DNA from: Aptenodytes patagonicus
Lineage: Eukaryota > Chordata > Aves > Sphenisciformes > Spheniscidae
Assembly (NCBI RefSeq): GCF_965638725.1
Contig: NW_027472020.1
Location: forward strand, 434,001-498,000
Reading direction: 5' to 3'
DNA length: 64,000 nucleotides
Shown here in pieces: positions 33,400 through 43,218 of the stretch; position 1 is the first letter of the stretch; each line of letters begins with the position of its first letter. Below the pieces are notes generated by a model that was not told the DNA's origin, did no database searches, and worked only from the letters and a program-made list of their open reading frames with translations. Made by a program: the position numbers and the translations under genes.

Positions 33400-33934
33400 T
33401 GGTGTGGTTTAACCCGGCAGGCAGCTAAATAGCGCACAGCCGTTCGCTCACTCCCCCCCGCCTCCCAGTGGGATGGGGAAGAGAACCAGGGAGAGGAAAA
33501 AATAAAATACTTGGGTTGAGATAATGACAGTTTAACAGGACAGAAAAGGAAGGGAAAATAATAATGATAAAAGAATATAGAAAATAAGTGATGCACAATG
33601 CAGTTCCTCACCACCTGCTGACCGATGCCCAGCCAGTTCCCGAGCAGCGGTCACACCCCACCCCCACCCCCCCAGTTTATATACTGAGCATGACGTCATA
33701 TGGTATGGAATATGTCTTTGGCCGGTTTGGGTCAGCTGTCCTGGCTGTGCCCCCTCCCAGCTTCTTGCTGGCAGGGCATGAGAAGCTGAAAAGTCCTTGA
33801 CTAGTGTAAGCACTACTTAGCAACAACTAAAACATCGATGTGTTCTCAACATTATTCTCATCCTAAATCCAAAACACAGCTCTGTAGCAGCTACTAGGAA
33901 GAAAATTAACTCTATCCCAGCTGAAACCGGGACA
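33400..33934 (-). mobile_element. LTR D, same avian family, minus orientation, with GGAAG target duplication
   Basis: 535-bp solo LTR with minus-strand ends TGTCCCGGTTTCAGC and AACCACACCA. The 5-bp direct repeat GGAAG flanks it exactly (33395-33399 and 33935-33939). A TATATAAACTGG box is present on the minus strand near 33676. A 5-bp duplication fits an ERV integrase of the class II/III type. Confidence 0.92.
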
Positions 33935-33939
33935 GGAAG

Positions 33940-34203
33940 GGATGAGACATTTTCCAACACCAGCGGGAGTGTTTACTTTTATGCTGAGTTCAAAATTTTA
34001 TCAATTAGTCTTAATACTGATTTTAAGTGTTCAAATCACTCTAGCTTTTAAAGGAGGTGGTGTATTTCGAGCTGACTTGTTTACCTAGAATCCTCCTTTA
34101 GCTCAACGACTGTCCTATCCCTTATTCTGACTGACTTCCTCTACTTTATTCTGTGCTATTTTTTTAATATGCTGAAATATAATTTGGGGTTTTTGTTTTC
34201 CAG
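33940..34203. other. Unassigned DNA
   Basis: Nothing recognised; ends in the T-rich tract before the candidate exon at 34204. Confidence 0.25.
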
Positions 34204-34285
34204 AAGCCTTGTTGTAAGCGTCTCGTGGTGCTCGAGAGATACCCCTCAGCCCAGGTTTGCCTGCCGGTCATGAAGTGTACTGACG
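34204..34285 (+). CDS. Candidate 82-base exon, gene unrecognised
   Basis: The acceptor GGGTTTTTGTTTTCCAG precedes an open 27-codon stretch (KPCCKRLVVLERYPSAQ, then VCLPVMKCTDG) that ends at a GTAAGG donor. Both splice signals are good and the reading has ordinary protein composition. No neighbouring exon in the same gene was identified. Confidence 0.35.
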
Positions 34286-34879
34286 GTAAGGGGCCAGCCC
34301 TGTGTCTGGAGGCTCCTGGCTCTGTCTCCAGTGGGTGCCCTGCAGGTGCGGCGGCGAGGGCGAGGTGGGGAGAGTCCGGGGCCGACAGGGACCGGGGACG
34401 TTTGTGGCCCTGGGGAGCCCGTCCCAGCCAGGGAACGGAGGGGGAGCATCGCAGAGCAGAGCCTGGGCAAGAGACGTGGCACCATCCTCTGGCACACTGC
34501 CCCTCCATGGGGCAGCCATCAGCCTGCGGGACAGGGGCTGGGGGGGTCGCAACCATTTGGGGGGGCTGCCCCCCTTTATTTTTCTAGCAGAGCTCCCCTT
34601 TTTTTTTGGGGGGGGGCGTTTACATATGCAAATGGTACTTTTAAAATAACGAGCTGCCGGTCGGGGCCATTTCCCTTGTTTTGTGGCTTTTTTGGGGGTG
34701 AACAAAAAGGGGTGGGAGGGGACTGGCAGGGTGATGACATCATTTGGGGCACCCCAATGTCACTAGGGGGGAGATGATGCAGCGGAGGAGCAGGTGAGAG
34801 GAGGATGGGGGGGTCCCCCCCCAAAATGGGAGTCACAGCCCAAAAATGCCCAAAAATTCATGGGTGGGGGTTGTGTGTT
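34286..34879. other. G-rich unassigned DNA
   Basis: Many G runs of 5-10 bases on the plus strand and an opposing frame set without domains. No gene supported. Confidence 0.3.
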
Positions 34880-35520
34880 TAAAAAATATTAAAAACTGTA
34901 AATATGTAAATAAAAAGCTGTATCTACTATGTTATATAAAGGATTTTAGAATATAAAAAAATTCTAAATAGAGATATATAGGGTTTTAAAATACAAAAAT
35001 AACTTGTGTATCTGTAAATTGAAAAAAAAGGACTTTAAAATGCAAATAAGATGATATATGAAGGAATTTAAAATAGAGAAAAGTGAATAGATAGAGCTAG
35101 CTGCACTTACTGTGTGTTACGTAGTAAGTCTTAAGTAGGTATTATATGTAATCTAAATAGAGATTGGATATAAGTGTAAATATATTTATCTAAGTCTAAA
35201 TAGCTATAATTGTAAGTAGATATCTAAGTCTAAAAAGATATTAAAGTGTCAAAATAGATAAGTCTAAACAGATAGCTAGTCTAAATAGATGTTCTATATG
35301 TGTAAATAGATATTCTATAAAATAAGTGTAAACAGACATAGTCTAAATAGATATATGTAAATGTAAATATATAGAAGTGTAAATATAATATATACGCCTA
35401 GACAGATATTATATATACGTGTAAATGGATAATATATAAAAACCATATTCCTTAAATATATATGTGTAAATAGATGCATAAGTGTAAATGTCTATGCTAG
35501 ATAAGGCTTTCAAAATGCAA
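34880..35520. repeat. AT-rich minisatellite-like tract
   Basis: About 640 bp dominated by imperfect AAGTGTAAATAGATAT and AAGTCTAAATAGATAT units of roughly 12-20 bp. Unit length is irregular. No open frame. Confidence 0.75.
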
Positions 35521-36000
35521 AGAAACCGTAATTTTAGAAAGGATTTAAAAACTTGACGCCCCCCATAAAGACTACTGAAGATGTAAAAGCACTTTCAAAA
35601 GCTGCTCCTTCCCGCTTCTCCTTTTCCCCCTTTTCCCATCCTGATTTGGCATCAATTCTCCCAAACAGGGACTTTCCCCTGTGGGGCTGCACACGCAGAG
35701 TGGGAGCCGCTGCCACAGCACAAAAATAATCCAAAACACAAAGGGGACCCCCCCCCCCCAATTTTTTGGGAAAAAAACCCAATTTAGGGCTCCCGGGAAA
35801 GCCAAATCCGCCTGGATTTGCGTAGCTGGAAAGCAAACAATAAGTCAACCCTCCCATTTTCATGGACAAAACCAAAAGCAAAAATCACCGATTTTTATGT
35901 TGTGGAAAAGCACCGAAAAAACCCAGAATTGAGTATTTTGGAAAGGCAAAAAACCGCAGATTTTTATATTATGGAAAAGCAAAAAAAAAAAAGCGTCCAG
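35521..36000. other. Unassigned DNA, A-rich at its end
   Basis: Holds two short similar blocks about 69 bp apart (GATTTTTAT..TGGAAAAGCA at about 35890 and 35959). No gene. Confidence 0.3.
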
Positions 36001-36420
36001 AAGTCGGTAGTGCAGCTCAGAAGCCGCGCGTGCGCGGTGGCGTCCCTGTGATCCACGCTGCTGTCTGCCGGTAACGGCGATGCGATGCTGCGGTGCCTGC
36101 AGGGTGGTGCCGCCACGCTCGCTGCTGCCTCCCGGTAAGGCAATGCTGCTGCCGCCCCACGTGCGCGGTGTCGGCGCGCGCTCGGCAAAGCGCGGAACTG
36201 CGGCGCCGGTGCCGCCCCCGGGCACGCGCCGCCCGGCGGGTGCTCGCTGCTGCTGCCGCCTGGTGGCTGCAGCGCGGTTCTGCAGCGCCGGCACCGCACA
36301 GGTGCGCAGCCGCCGCCTTGGCTGGTGCCGCAGCATGGCGGTGTGTCGGGCGCGATTCCCGGTGGTGGGTGAGGGCCGGGACCACCGGTGAGGCGAGCGA
36401 GCTCCTTTGGCGGGTGCGGG
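36001..36420. other. CpG-rich island-like stretch
   Basis: Strong GC and CpG content with repeated GCTGCTGCC/CCGGTAA-type blocks (for example CCGGTAACGGCGATGCGATG and CCGGTAAGGCAATGCTG). Frames are open on several strands because of composition. It might be an unmethylated promoter-type island or a GC-rich minisatellite. No transcription start can be fixed. Confidence 0.4.
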
Positions 36421-36512
36421 GGTGTCTCCTGCCCGCTGGCTGCCCGGGGGTGGCGGGACGGGAAGCTTCAAACCTCCCTCTGCAGCAGGCTCCTGGTCCG
36501 CTGGAGGTGAGC

Positions 36513-36860
36513 CGGGTCAGGGCAGCCCCAGGGAGTTACCCGAGAGCTGATAGAAAGGAAGAGGGGAAGGACACCCTCCCTGGCACAGACGCCGGGCACC
36601 TCCCCAACACGCCAGGGCTCCCCCTGAGCCTCTCCTGTTCCCACTTGCCCCATGCAGCTGCCCCCAGCTCCAGCACCTCTCCTGAAGCCTGTCCCATAGC
36701 CCCAGGTCTCCCCCAGGCCCTGTCGTGAAGGTGACAAGCTGGCCCTCGAATGTGCTTGATTCTCCCTTAACGCAGGTGTTGTTAGCAGCAGTGCAGGGAA
36801 AGAGCAGCATCTCCAGAAGCCCCTGCGGAAGGAGGGGATTCGGCCAGGGGCGATCTACGG
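36513..36860 (+). repeat. Diverged local duplication, copy 1 (partner 39275-39645)
   Basis: Shares ordered blocks with 39275-39645: GAGAGCTG, CAGCTGCCCCCAGCTCCAGC, CTGAAGCCTGTCCC, and an AACGCAG/AATGCAG acceptor-like site followed by GGGAAAGAG..CATCTCCAGAAG. After that acceptor both copies stay open and have similar peptide readings, so a small exon may be included. Confidence 0.7.
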
Positions 36861-37380
36861 TAGTAACGGTGGCTGCTGTTTCTTTCCCTCTCCCAGAGGC
36901 CACGCTGGGGATGCGGTTGTCTGTTCCTCCCCTGGGGATGCCATTGACTGCATCCGCCTCAGGCTTGAGTGGGTTGTCTCTGCCCGGCCTCGCTCTCCTC
37001 ACAGCATGGGGGTGAAAAGGAACAGGCGGAGCACTTGCTGGCTGTCAACAGGAGCTGCCTTGGCTGAAGCTGGAGAGGCCAGAGAAAGGTAAAGACGACG
37101 AAATTGAAGGCCATCCGTCCGGCAACTGCCTCCCGCTGCAGGCAAGAGAGAGCCTGCCTCTGTGGGTGAGGAAGGATCCCTCTTCGTAGTTCGCAGCAGG
37201 CCAGGCCACTAACGTGCACCGCAGGGTCTGTATGCATAACCCAAACCATGGTACAGCCACGTAGTGCACGGGCGAGCAAGGCTACGCGTCTAGGAAGCCT
37301 CATCTCGTAAGAGCTGTGAGACACTCACGTATTCTCTTAGGTGGAGGACAGCCAAGTGACTGGAGTTACAGAAGAGGAAG
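36861..37380. other. Unassigned DNA
   Basis: No gene or repeat recognised. Confidence 0.25.
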
Positions 37381-37499
37381 GGAGGAGAGAAGGAGGAAGA
37401 AGCATCTGACCTGTCAAATTCTCCTGGCAGCACAGAGAGCGAGAGCTGCAGCAAGTCCCAGGCCCTCGGGGCCCTGTCGCCCCTCTTGTGCATCCCAGG

Positions 37500-38830
37500 T
37501 CCTCCCTGCCCCTCTCCTGTCCCCCTCTCTTTCCCATGCTGCTGTAATTTTTTTTTTTCCTTCTCTGTACCTCTCCTCTCTATTCTTCTGCCCTGGCTCC
37601 CTCTTCCTTTCTCCCTTTACCACTCTTGTTCTACTGCTCCCTTTCCTTTTTCTCTCTGTGCTTTTGTCCTGCTCCCTCTCCATCTTTTTCTTCTCCTCCA
37701 TCTCTGTCCTGCAGCCCATCGCTGTTTTTTTCCTTTTCCATCTCTTTGTCCTGATCTGCATCCGTCTCTTTTTTCCCCACAATTTCTCTGGCCTCTTCCC
37801 TGTAGTTCTTTTCCTCTCTGTGCCTCTACGTGCCACTCCATGTCCCTCTCTCGCCTTCCTTCTCTCTCTCTCTCGCTCCCCCTTTGTCTTGCTCACTGTC
37901 GCTGTTTTTAAAAATTCTGTATCTCACCATCCCTGTCCTCCTTCATGTTCATCTCTTACTTTCTCTGATCCTTTGTCCTCCTCCCTGGCCCTATTATTTA
38001 TTGCTTCACCTCTCTGTCCCTGTTTTCTCTCATGCTCCACCTCTCTCATTCTCTCTGTTGCTCTCGTTGGCTCTCTATGTCAGCGTCCTGCTCCCTGTCC
38101 CTCTCTCTTTCACAATATCCTGCTTTCCAGCTCCCTGTCCCTCACCTGTTTTCTATACCCCTCTGTCCTTTCTCCTGTCTTTCCTTGTCCCTCTGGCCTG
38201 CTACCTGTCACTGTTTTTTACTTTCTTTCTCCATCTCTCTGCCTCAGTCCTGTCACTCTCCTCCTCTCTCCGTCTCTAATGTTTCTTTCCCCATCTCTGC
38301 CCCGCTTCCTGTCCCTTTTCTCTTATTCTTTCTGTCCTCCATCCTGCCCCTAACTTTTTTGTCTGTATATCTCCATACCATTGCCTGTCCCATTGTTTCT
38401 CCCTATATCCCCCTGCCCAGCTCTCTGTCCCGTTATTCCCCTCTGTCCTGCTCCCTGGCCTTTTTTCTCATCCTGCAGCCCAGTGCTGCTTTTTCTTTCT
38501 TCATCTCTTTGTCCTGATCTGTCTCCCTCTTTTTTCCCCTCAATCCTTCTGGCTTGTTCCCTATCTTTTTCTCTCCCTCCCTCCCTCCCTCCCTCCCTCC
38601 CTCCTTCCTTATTCCTCTCATTCAATTTCTCTCTCGACCCATCTGTTCTGCTCCCTGACCCTGTTTTTCTTCTGCCATGTCCCTGCAGGGCTCCTTATCC
38701 CTTTTTTTATCGATTTATCCATCTCGCTGTCCTTTTCCCTGTACAAAGGTACAGTCCTTCTCCCTAATTTTATTTTTCTCTTTCTGTTCCTCTGTCCTGC
38801 TCCCCATCGCTGTATTTTCATTCTCTGTAT
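37500..38830. repeat. CT-rich minisatellite array with long-range internal repeat
   Basis: C/T-rich sequence of CTCCCTGTCCCTCTC-type units. A 20-base block CATCTCTTTGTCCTGATCTG at 37739 recurs at 38502 within a longer similar context (763 bp apart), which shows higher-order duplication. It includes a perfect CCCT/CCTT run near 38571-38606. The 345-codon plus frame and the Arg/Glu/Lys minus frames are products of composition. Confidence 0.85.
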
Positions 38831-39080
38831 CTGCTGCTCCACTAGCGACTTTCGAGTTGTCCCGGGGAAGGGTGAGCGTACAGGCACCGAGCCCCAGAGC
38901 AGACTCACTCCTGGGACTTGCACACATTAATGAATAAACACTTGCTGTCTCCTTTGCACTCATGGCTGTGTTTGTAGTCCTTTGTACTTGGTGAGTGGCT
39001 GTCAGAGAGTCCAGGGGAGCAGGTTACGCAGTAGGTGTCAGGGGCCATGGCTGCAGCTGTGGGCTGGGGCTGGAGGATCC

Positions 39081-39082
<2 letters not shown>
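38831..39082. other. Unassigned DNA
   Basis: Short spacer between the CT-rich array and the G run; nothing recognised. Confidence 0.25.

Positions 39083-39115
<33 letters not shown>
39083..39115 (+). repeat. 33-base G homopolymer
   Basis: An unbroken run of G in a GC-rich context after GGATCCCC. A G-quadruplex-prone tract, or a place where read length could not be measured well. Confidence 0.95.
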
Positions 39116-39274
39116 CGTGTCCAGTGAGGCTGATGGTGATGGCCCCTTGCATAAAAGGGCTGCAGCCCCAGGGGATGGTGCTGCTGGGGCATGCCTGCCT
39201 GAGAGTGACGACGAGCTGCGAGGATGTTTCCAACCCACCAGTGCAATAGGCTGACGGTCAGTTGGAGTCAGGCC

Positions 39275-39645
39275 CCATGAGGGCAGCTCCCAGGGATTTT
39301 CTGAGAGCTGGTGGAGAGGAAGCAGGGCGACGGGCAGGAGATGGCTGCCCCCACCCCTCTGGGTACCTGGAGACCTTCCCACCCCCTGGAAAAGGTGCTG
39401 GGTGCTTCCCTAACTCAACTAAACTCCTCCAGCCCTGCTCACCCCGTGCAGCTGCCCCCAGCTCCAGCACCTCCCCTGAAGCCTGTCCCGTAGCCACAGA
39501 CTGCCCCCAAACCCTGTCCTCACAGCAGCAAGCTGGCCCTTGAATATGCTTTGTTCTCCATAAATGCAGGTGCCATTAGCATGAATTCGGGGAAAGAGCG
39601 GTGTCTCCAGAAGCACCTGCAGAAGGAGGGGTTCCTGCCTGAGGA
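39275..39645 (+). repeat. Diverged local duplication, copy 2 (partner 36513-36860)
   Basis: Same order of blocks as copy 1. After the AAATGCAG acceptor-like site (ending 39568) the frame reads GKERCLQKHLQKEGFLPEE, which is more exon-like than copy 1. It lies upstream, on the same strand, of LTR E and the USP42-like exons, and could be an upstream exon of that copy, but that is not shown. Confidence 0.65.
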
Positions 39646-39675
39646 GAGCCACAGTCATCACTGTGGATAATAGTT

Positions 39676-40298
39676 TGTTCTGGTTTTGGCTGGGATAGAG
39701 TTAATTTTCTTCCTAGTAGCTGGTAGAGTGCTGTGTTTTGGATTTAGGATGAGAATAATGTTGATAACACACCAATGTTTTAGTTGTTGCTGAGCAGTGC
39801 TTACACTAGTCAAGGACTTTTCAGCTTCCCACGTTCTACCGACTGAGAAGGCTGGAGGTGCACAAGAAGCTGAGGGAGGGGGCACAGCCAGGACAGCTGA
39901 CCCAAACCGGCTAAAGGGATATTCCATACCATGGGACGTCATGCTCAGTATATAAACTGAGGGAAAGCTGGCCAGGTGGGGCGCTGCTCGGGGACTGGCT
40001 AGGCATTTGGTTGGCCAGTGGTATGTAATTGCATTGTGCATCACTTGCTTTGTATTTTCTTTTATTATTATTACTACTATTTTGTCTTATTATTATCTTA
40101 TTTATCTTATTGTTATCTTATTTATCTTATTATTACTACTATTTTATCTTATTTCAATTATTAAACAGTTCTTACCTCAACCCACAAGTTTTCTGACTTT
40201 TACTCTTCCGATTCTCTCCCCCATCCCACTGGGGCTGGGGGGAGAGTGAGCAAGCAGCTGTGTGGTGCTCAGTTGCCGTCTGCGGTTAAACCACGACA
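39676..40298 (+). mobile_element. LTR E, same avian family, plus orientation
   Basis: 623 bp from TGTTCTGGTTTTGGCTGGG to TTAAACCACGACA. TATATAAA is at 39949-39956 and ATTAAA is near 40160. It is longer than copies A, C and D because of an expanded TTATT/TTATC microsatellite (about 40055-40155). No clean target duplication was found. The right end is 16 bases before the splice acceptor AG of the first USP42-like exon. Confidence 0.92.
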
Positions 40299-40314
40299 CT
40301 TGGTCTCTCTTTAG

Positions 40315-40454
40315 GTTGTGCAGTATCCGGAATATTTGGACCTTGGCGCATACATGTCTCAAGCGGCTGGAGCCACTCTTCTTACTCCTCGTATGCCGTC
40401 CTGGTACATGAAGGTTCCAGCTGTCAGACAGGACATTATTACTGCTTTGTGAAG
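40315..40454 (+). pseudogene. USP42-like catalytic exon 1 (His box), copy 2, frameshifted
   Basis: This exon of the ubiquitin-specific protease fold follows TCTCTCTTTAG and ends in a GTAAAA donor. It starts QYPEYLDLGAYMS, then shifts frame near 40357-40365 to read YAVLVHEGSSCQTGHYYCFVK in parts. The Gly-His-Tyr-Tyr block holds the catalytic histidine of USP cysteine proteases. The closest remembered family members are USP42 and USP36. The frameshift would kill the enzyme. LTR E ends just upstream and has replaced the normal intron sequence before the acceptor. Confidence 0.8.
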
Positions 40455-40572
40455 GTAAAAGTCAACTTTGTGATTTGCGTTGGTGTATTGTGTCCCGCAG
40501 GGGTGTCCTGCCTCTGTTTTTGTTTCAAACCCCCTGCAGTTCATCTGAAGATAGCGTTGCCTTTCTTTGCAG

Positions 40573-40673
40573 GCCAGCGATGGACAGTGGTACAAGATGA
40601 ATGATGCCTCTGTCGGTCTTCGTGACATCAGGACGGTTCTCTGCCAGCGTGCGTATTTACTCTTCTATGTCAG
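40573..40673 (+). pseudogene. USP42-like catalytic exon 2, copy 2
   Basis: Joined to the previous exon by a 118-bp GT-AG intron (40455-40572). The exon reads ASDGQWYKMNDASV, then ends CQRAYLLFYVR before GTAATA. The ND pair is the usual third catalytic position of USPs, and the aromatic end is the last strand of the protease fold. This exon itself is open. It is called a pseudogene because of its neighbours. Confidence 0.82.
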
Positions 40674-41125
40674 GTAATAACAAGTGTGAAAGGGTGTTCA
40701 GAATACACTCTCTCTCCTGTTACTGATCTTCTTGTTGCTGTTCTCCTCCGGTGCCTTTTGTCCTAGGAGAGAATGACTGTTTGTCCAGTTGAGTTCTGTC
40801 TGTTCTGCATTTCACCAGGTCCTTTCTTCTCCCTCCTTGTATGGCACTAAACTGTTGCGCTTATGCAAATTGCTAGCTGCCTGCTCTCTGAGACTGGCTA
40901 GCTGCAAAAAGAGGCAAAATGGAGGTCCGAGAGGGTATAAAGATGAGTTACTGCTCTGAAAGGGACAGACGTAGCTGGAAGACCATGATCTAATTTCCAG
41001 CTTCTAGTGCTGGTTCAATCTTATGCATGTCATATCGAGTGCTGCCAGAAGATGACAGGATGAGACTGAAGCCACAAAGAGGCTGCAAGAACAACCCTAG
41101 ACTAAGATCACTGTTGTTTCTCCAG

Positions 41126-41852
41126 GCACCATGATTTGACCCCTAGAGCAGGCGCGGAATGCCAAGAGACAAAGAGCACTTCCATGCAAAACTTCATGAA
41201 GTGCTGAAGAGTCCATTTTCTGGAGGCACTGCGGGACTGAGAAATCAAGAAGGTGGAGAAAATATGCACAGGATCCAAGGGAAGACACAAACACGGGACT
41301 CTGCAGGAACTCCCCCTCAGCACTGCAGCAGGAAGAGAGTGCACTCTGACATTGAGGAGGAGGAGAAGCTGAACAAAAGCCAACCAGACTGCCTGCCTGC
41401 CTCCCAGACAGAGGTGCACTTGCAGTGTGGAAATGCAGAAGCACAATTACCATCAGCTGGTGCATGGCAGTGGGAACCTGCGCAGCTCTTCCCACAGGGA
41501 GAGAAACAGCCCTGCTGATGGCAGAAGCTCAGGAGGGGAAGGCGTGCATGGCTTGAGTGGCCACAGAGCAGACTTGCATCCTGGTTTGGTAGGTGAGAAG
41601 CAGCCTGGGAAATAATACTTGAACAACGTGCGCTCCCACCAGTGCCAGTTCACCTGGAGTCTGCAGGCTCTTGCCAGGCAAACGAAAAAGAAACATGCAG
41701 AAAGAGGAAGCAAGAGGGGGTGAAAGTGCACCTGAAACAAGGCGACAAAAGACAGAAGTGAGTATTCTGGTGATCTAGAATTGAAAAAGAAATGCAAGAA
41801 AGTGAAGAAGAAAAAGAAATCCAAAGAGAACTCTGGAGAGGAGGACTTAAAA
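41126..41852 (+). pseudogene. USP42-like C-terminal exon, copy 2, broken
   Basis: Follows a TTGTTTCTCCAG acceptor. Parts align with copy 1 at 3.1-3.3 kb: CSVEMQKHNYHQ with HSVETSKQNRHK, and SSSHRERNSPADGRSSG with SSHNERNSPNNVRSSG. A Lys-rich end (LELKKKCKKVKKKKK) precedes a possible GTAAGC donor. The reading jumps between frames and carries several stops. Divergence between the two copies is large, so the duplication is old or both copies have decayed for a long time. Confidence 0.65.
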
Positions 41853-42333
41853 GTAAGCAACATTTGCAACATCACCAGCAAATGTTGTTTCACTCTTTGC
41901 CAGGTGTTTCAGGTCCGTGGCTTATGGACAGAAGCGTTCAGTACTTGTGACTGAGCTTGCCATCACAACCTGCAATTTACCATCAAGGGCTGCAGACAAA
42001 CAATATCAAAAGCATGCTAACCATCAAACTTGATGCTTACGATCGAAACAATAAAATTGCCATCATAACCAAACCCAGTCCTAAGTGGTGCTTCTGATTT
42101 CTGTAGAGAGTTTGACCATGCAAGAAAGAACAGAGGGGTTCAGGCTTTTTTGAAATTTTTTGACTCAAGGTTTCCTTTATGAAAGCACCCTTGTGATGCA
42201 GAAGGGTAGAAGCTTTCTACACCTGCTGAGCGTATGAAATTAGCATGTAGAGATCTCAGGGGAAAAAAATGCCCAGGAACAGAGCATCTCCAGTGCTGCT
42301 TGATTAGAGGCTCAGGTCCCCTGTGTGTGATTC
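41853..42333. other. Unassigned DNA
   Basis: Mixed sequence between the USP42-like copy and an ERV pol scrap; no feature recognised. Confidence 0.25.
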
Positions 42334-42499
42334 ATGTTGTCTTCTCCCAAGTGCGACATCCGGCGCGAGAGAGACAAGGAAACCAAGGCATTACAAACAT
42401 TGCCACTAACGGTCCCCATCAACAGGGTCATCTTGTTAAGAAGGTGGGTTTCCACTCTTTTCACTCCTTGTTTCGGTGAAGAAGCTGGTCTCCTGGTAA

Positions 42500-43170
42500 A
42501 CTTGGGTGTGGGGGCGGTGGCCGCTTCCCCCAAGGTGGGGGAAGCAGCAGCGGCACTATGGCAAGCACTAAATAAAGCAGAAATTGAGATTCCACCTGGA
42601 AAATATCAGGGACGCTGTGAAGAAGTAAAATTTTTAGGTACTTGGTGGATGGCAGGCAGTGCAATGATTCCTCCAGATACCTTCAGAAAAATCGAAGAGC
42701 TGCAAATGCCCCGATCAAGGAAGGAGTTACAACAATTCATGGGAACTTTAGGATCTTGGAGGAAGCATGTACCTGGATTTTCTATCATTTCCCGTCCGTT
42801 ATACTCACTCTTGTGGAAAGGCAAACCCTGGGAGTGGAAATTAGAACATAAAGAGGTGGTGAAAACTTTAACTGAAGAATTAAAAACATATCAGTCACTG
42901 GGACCAGTACACCCCCGCAGCCCTATTATAGCCGAATGGGGTTTCGCTGAACACGCTACTTACTGTAACCTCTTCCAAACCAGCCCTGATGGGCCAAAAG
43001 GACCTTTATTGTTTAGCTCAACCGCATTTAAAGAAACAGAACAACGATACTCTGAATGGGAAAAGGGACTTTTATCTTTAGTCCCAGCAGTTAAACAAGT
43101 TGAAAAAATACAGCCAGGACAGCCTGTGATGGTCAATTTACCATCCATCGGTACTGTGCCTAATGGTTTA
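42500..43170 (+). pseudogene. ERV pol fragment: reverse transcriptase thumb/connection into RNase H
   Basis: One long open plus-strand frame. It contains KFLGTWWMAGSAMIPPDT and SRKELQQFMGTLGSWRKHV, the thumb/connection blocks of retroviral pol, then LFSSTAFKETEQRYSEWEKG from the start of RNase H. No YVDD core, integrase, LTR or gag is next to it, so only an internal piece remains. It differs from the 15.7 kb pol in sequence and belongs to a separate ERV lineage. It ends near a CA/TA-rich simple repeat at 43175-43215. Confidence 0.8.
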
Positions 43171-43218
43171 AGAACCACATATATGCATGTGTATCTTACA
43201 CATACGCACACACTTTAA

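Noticed and set aside
37316..38353. 345-codon Ser/Leu/Pro frame that could look like a membrane protein
   Set aside because: CT-rich minisatellite composition; the hydrophobic runs follow from CTC and TTC codons.
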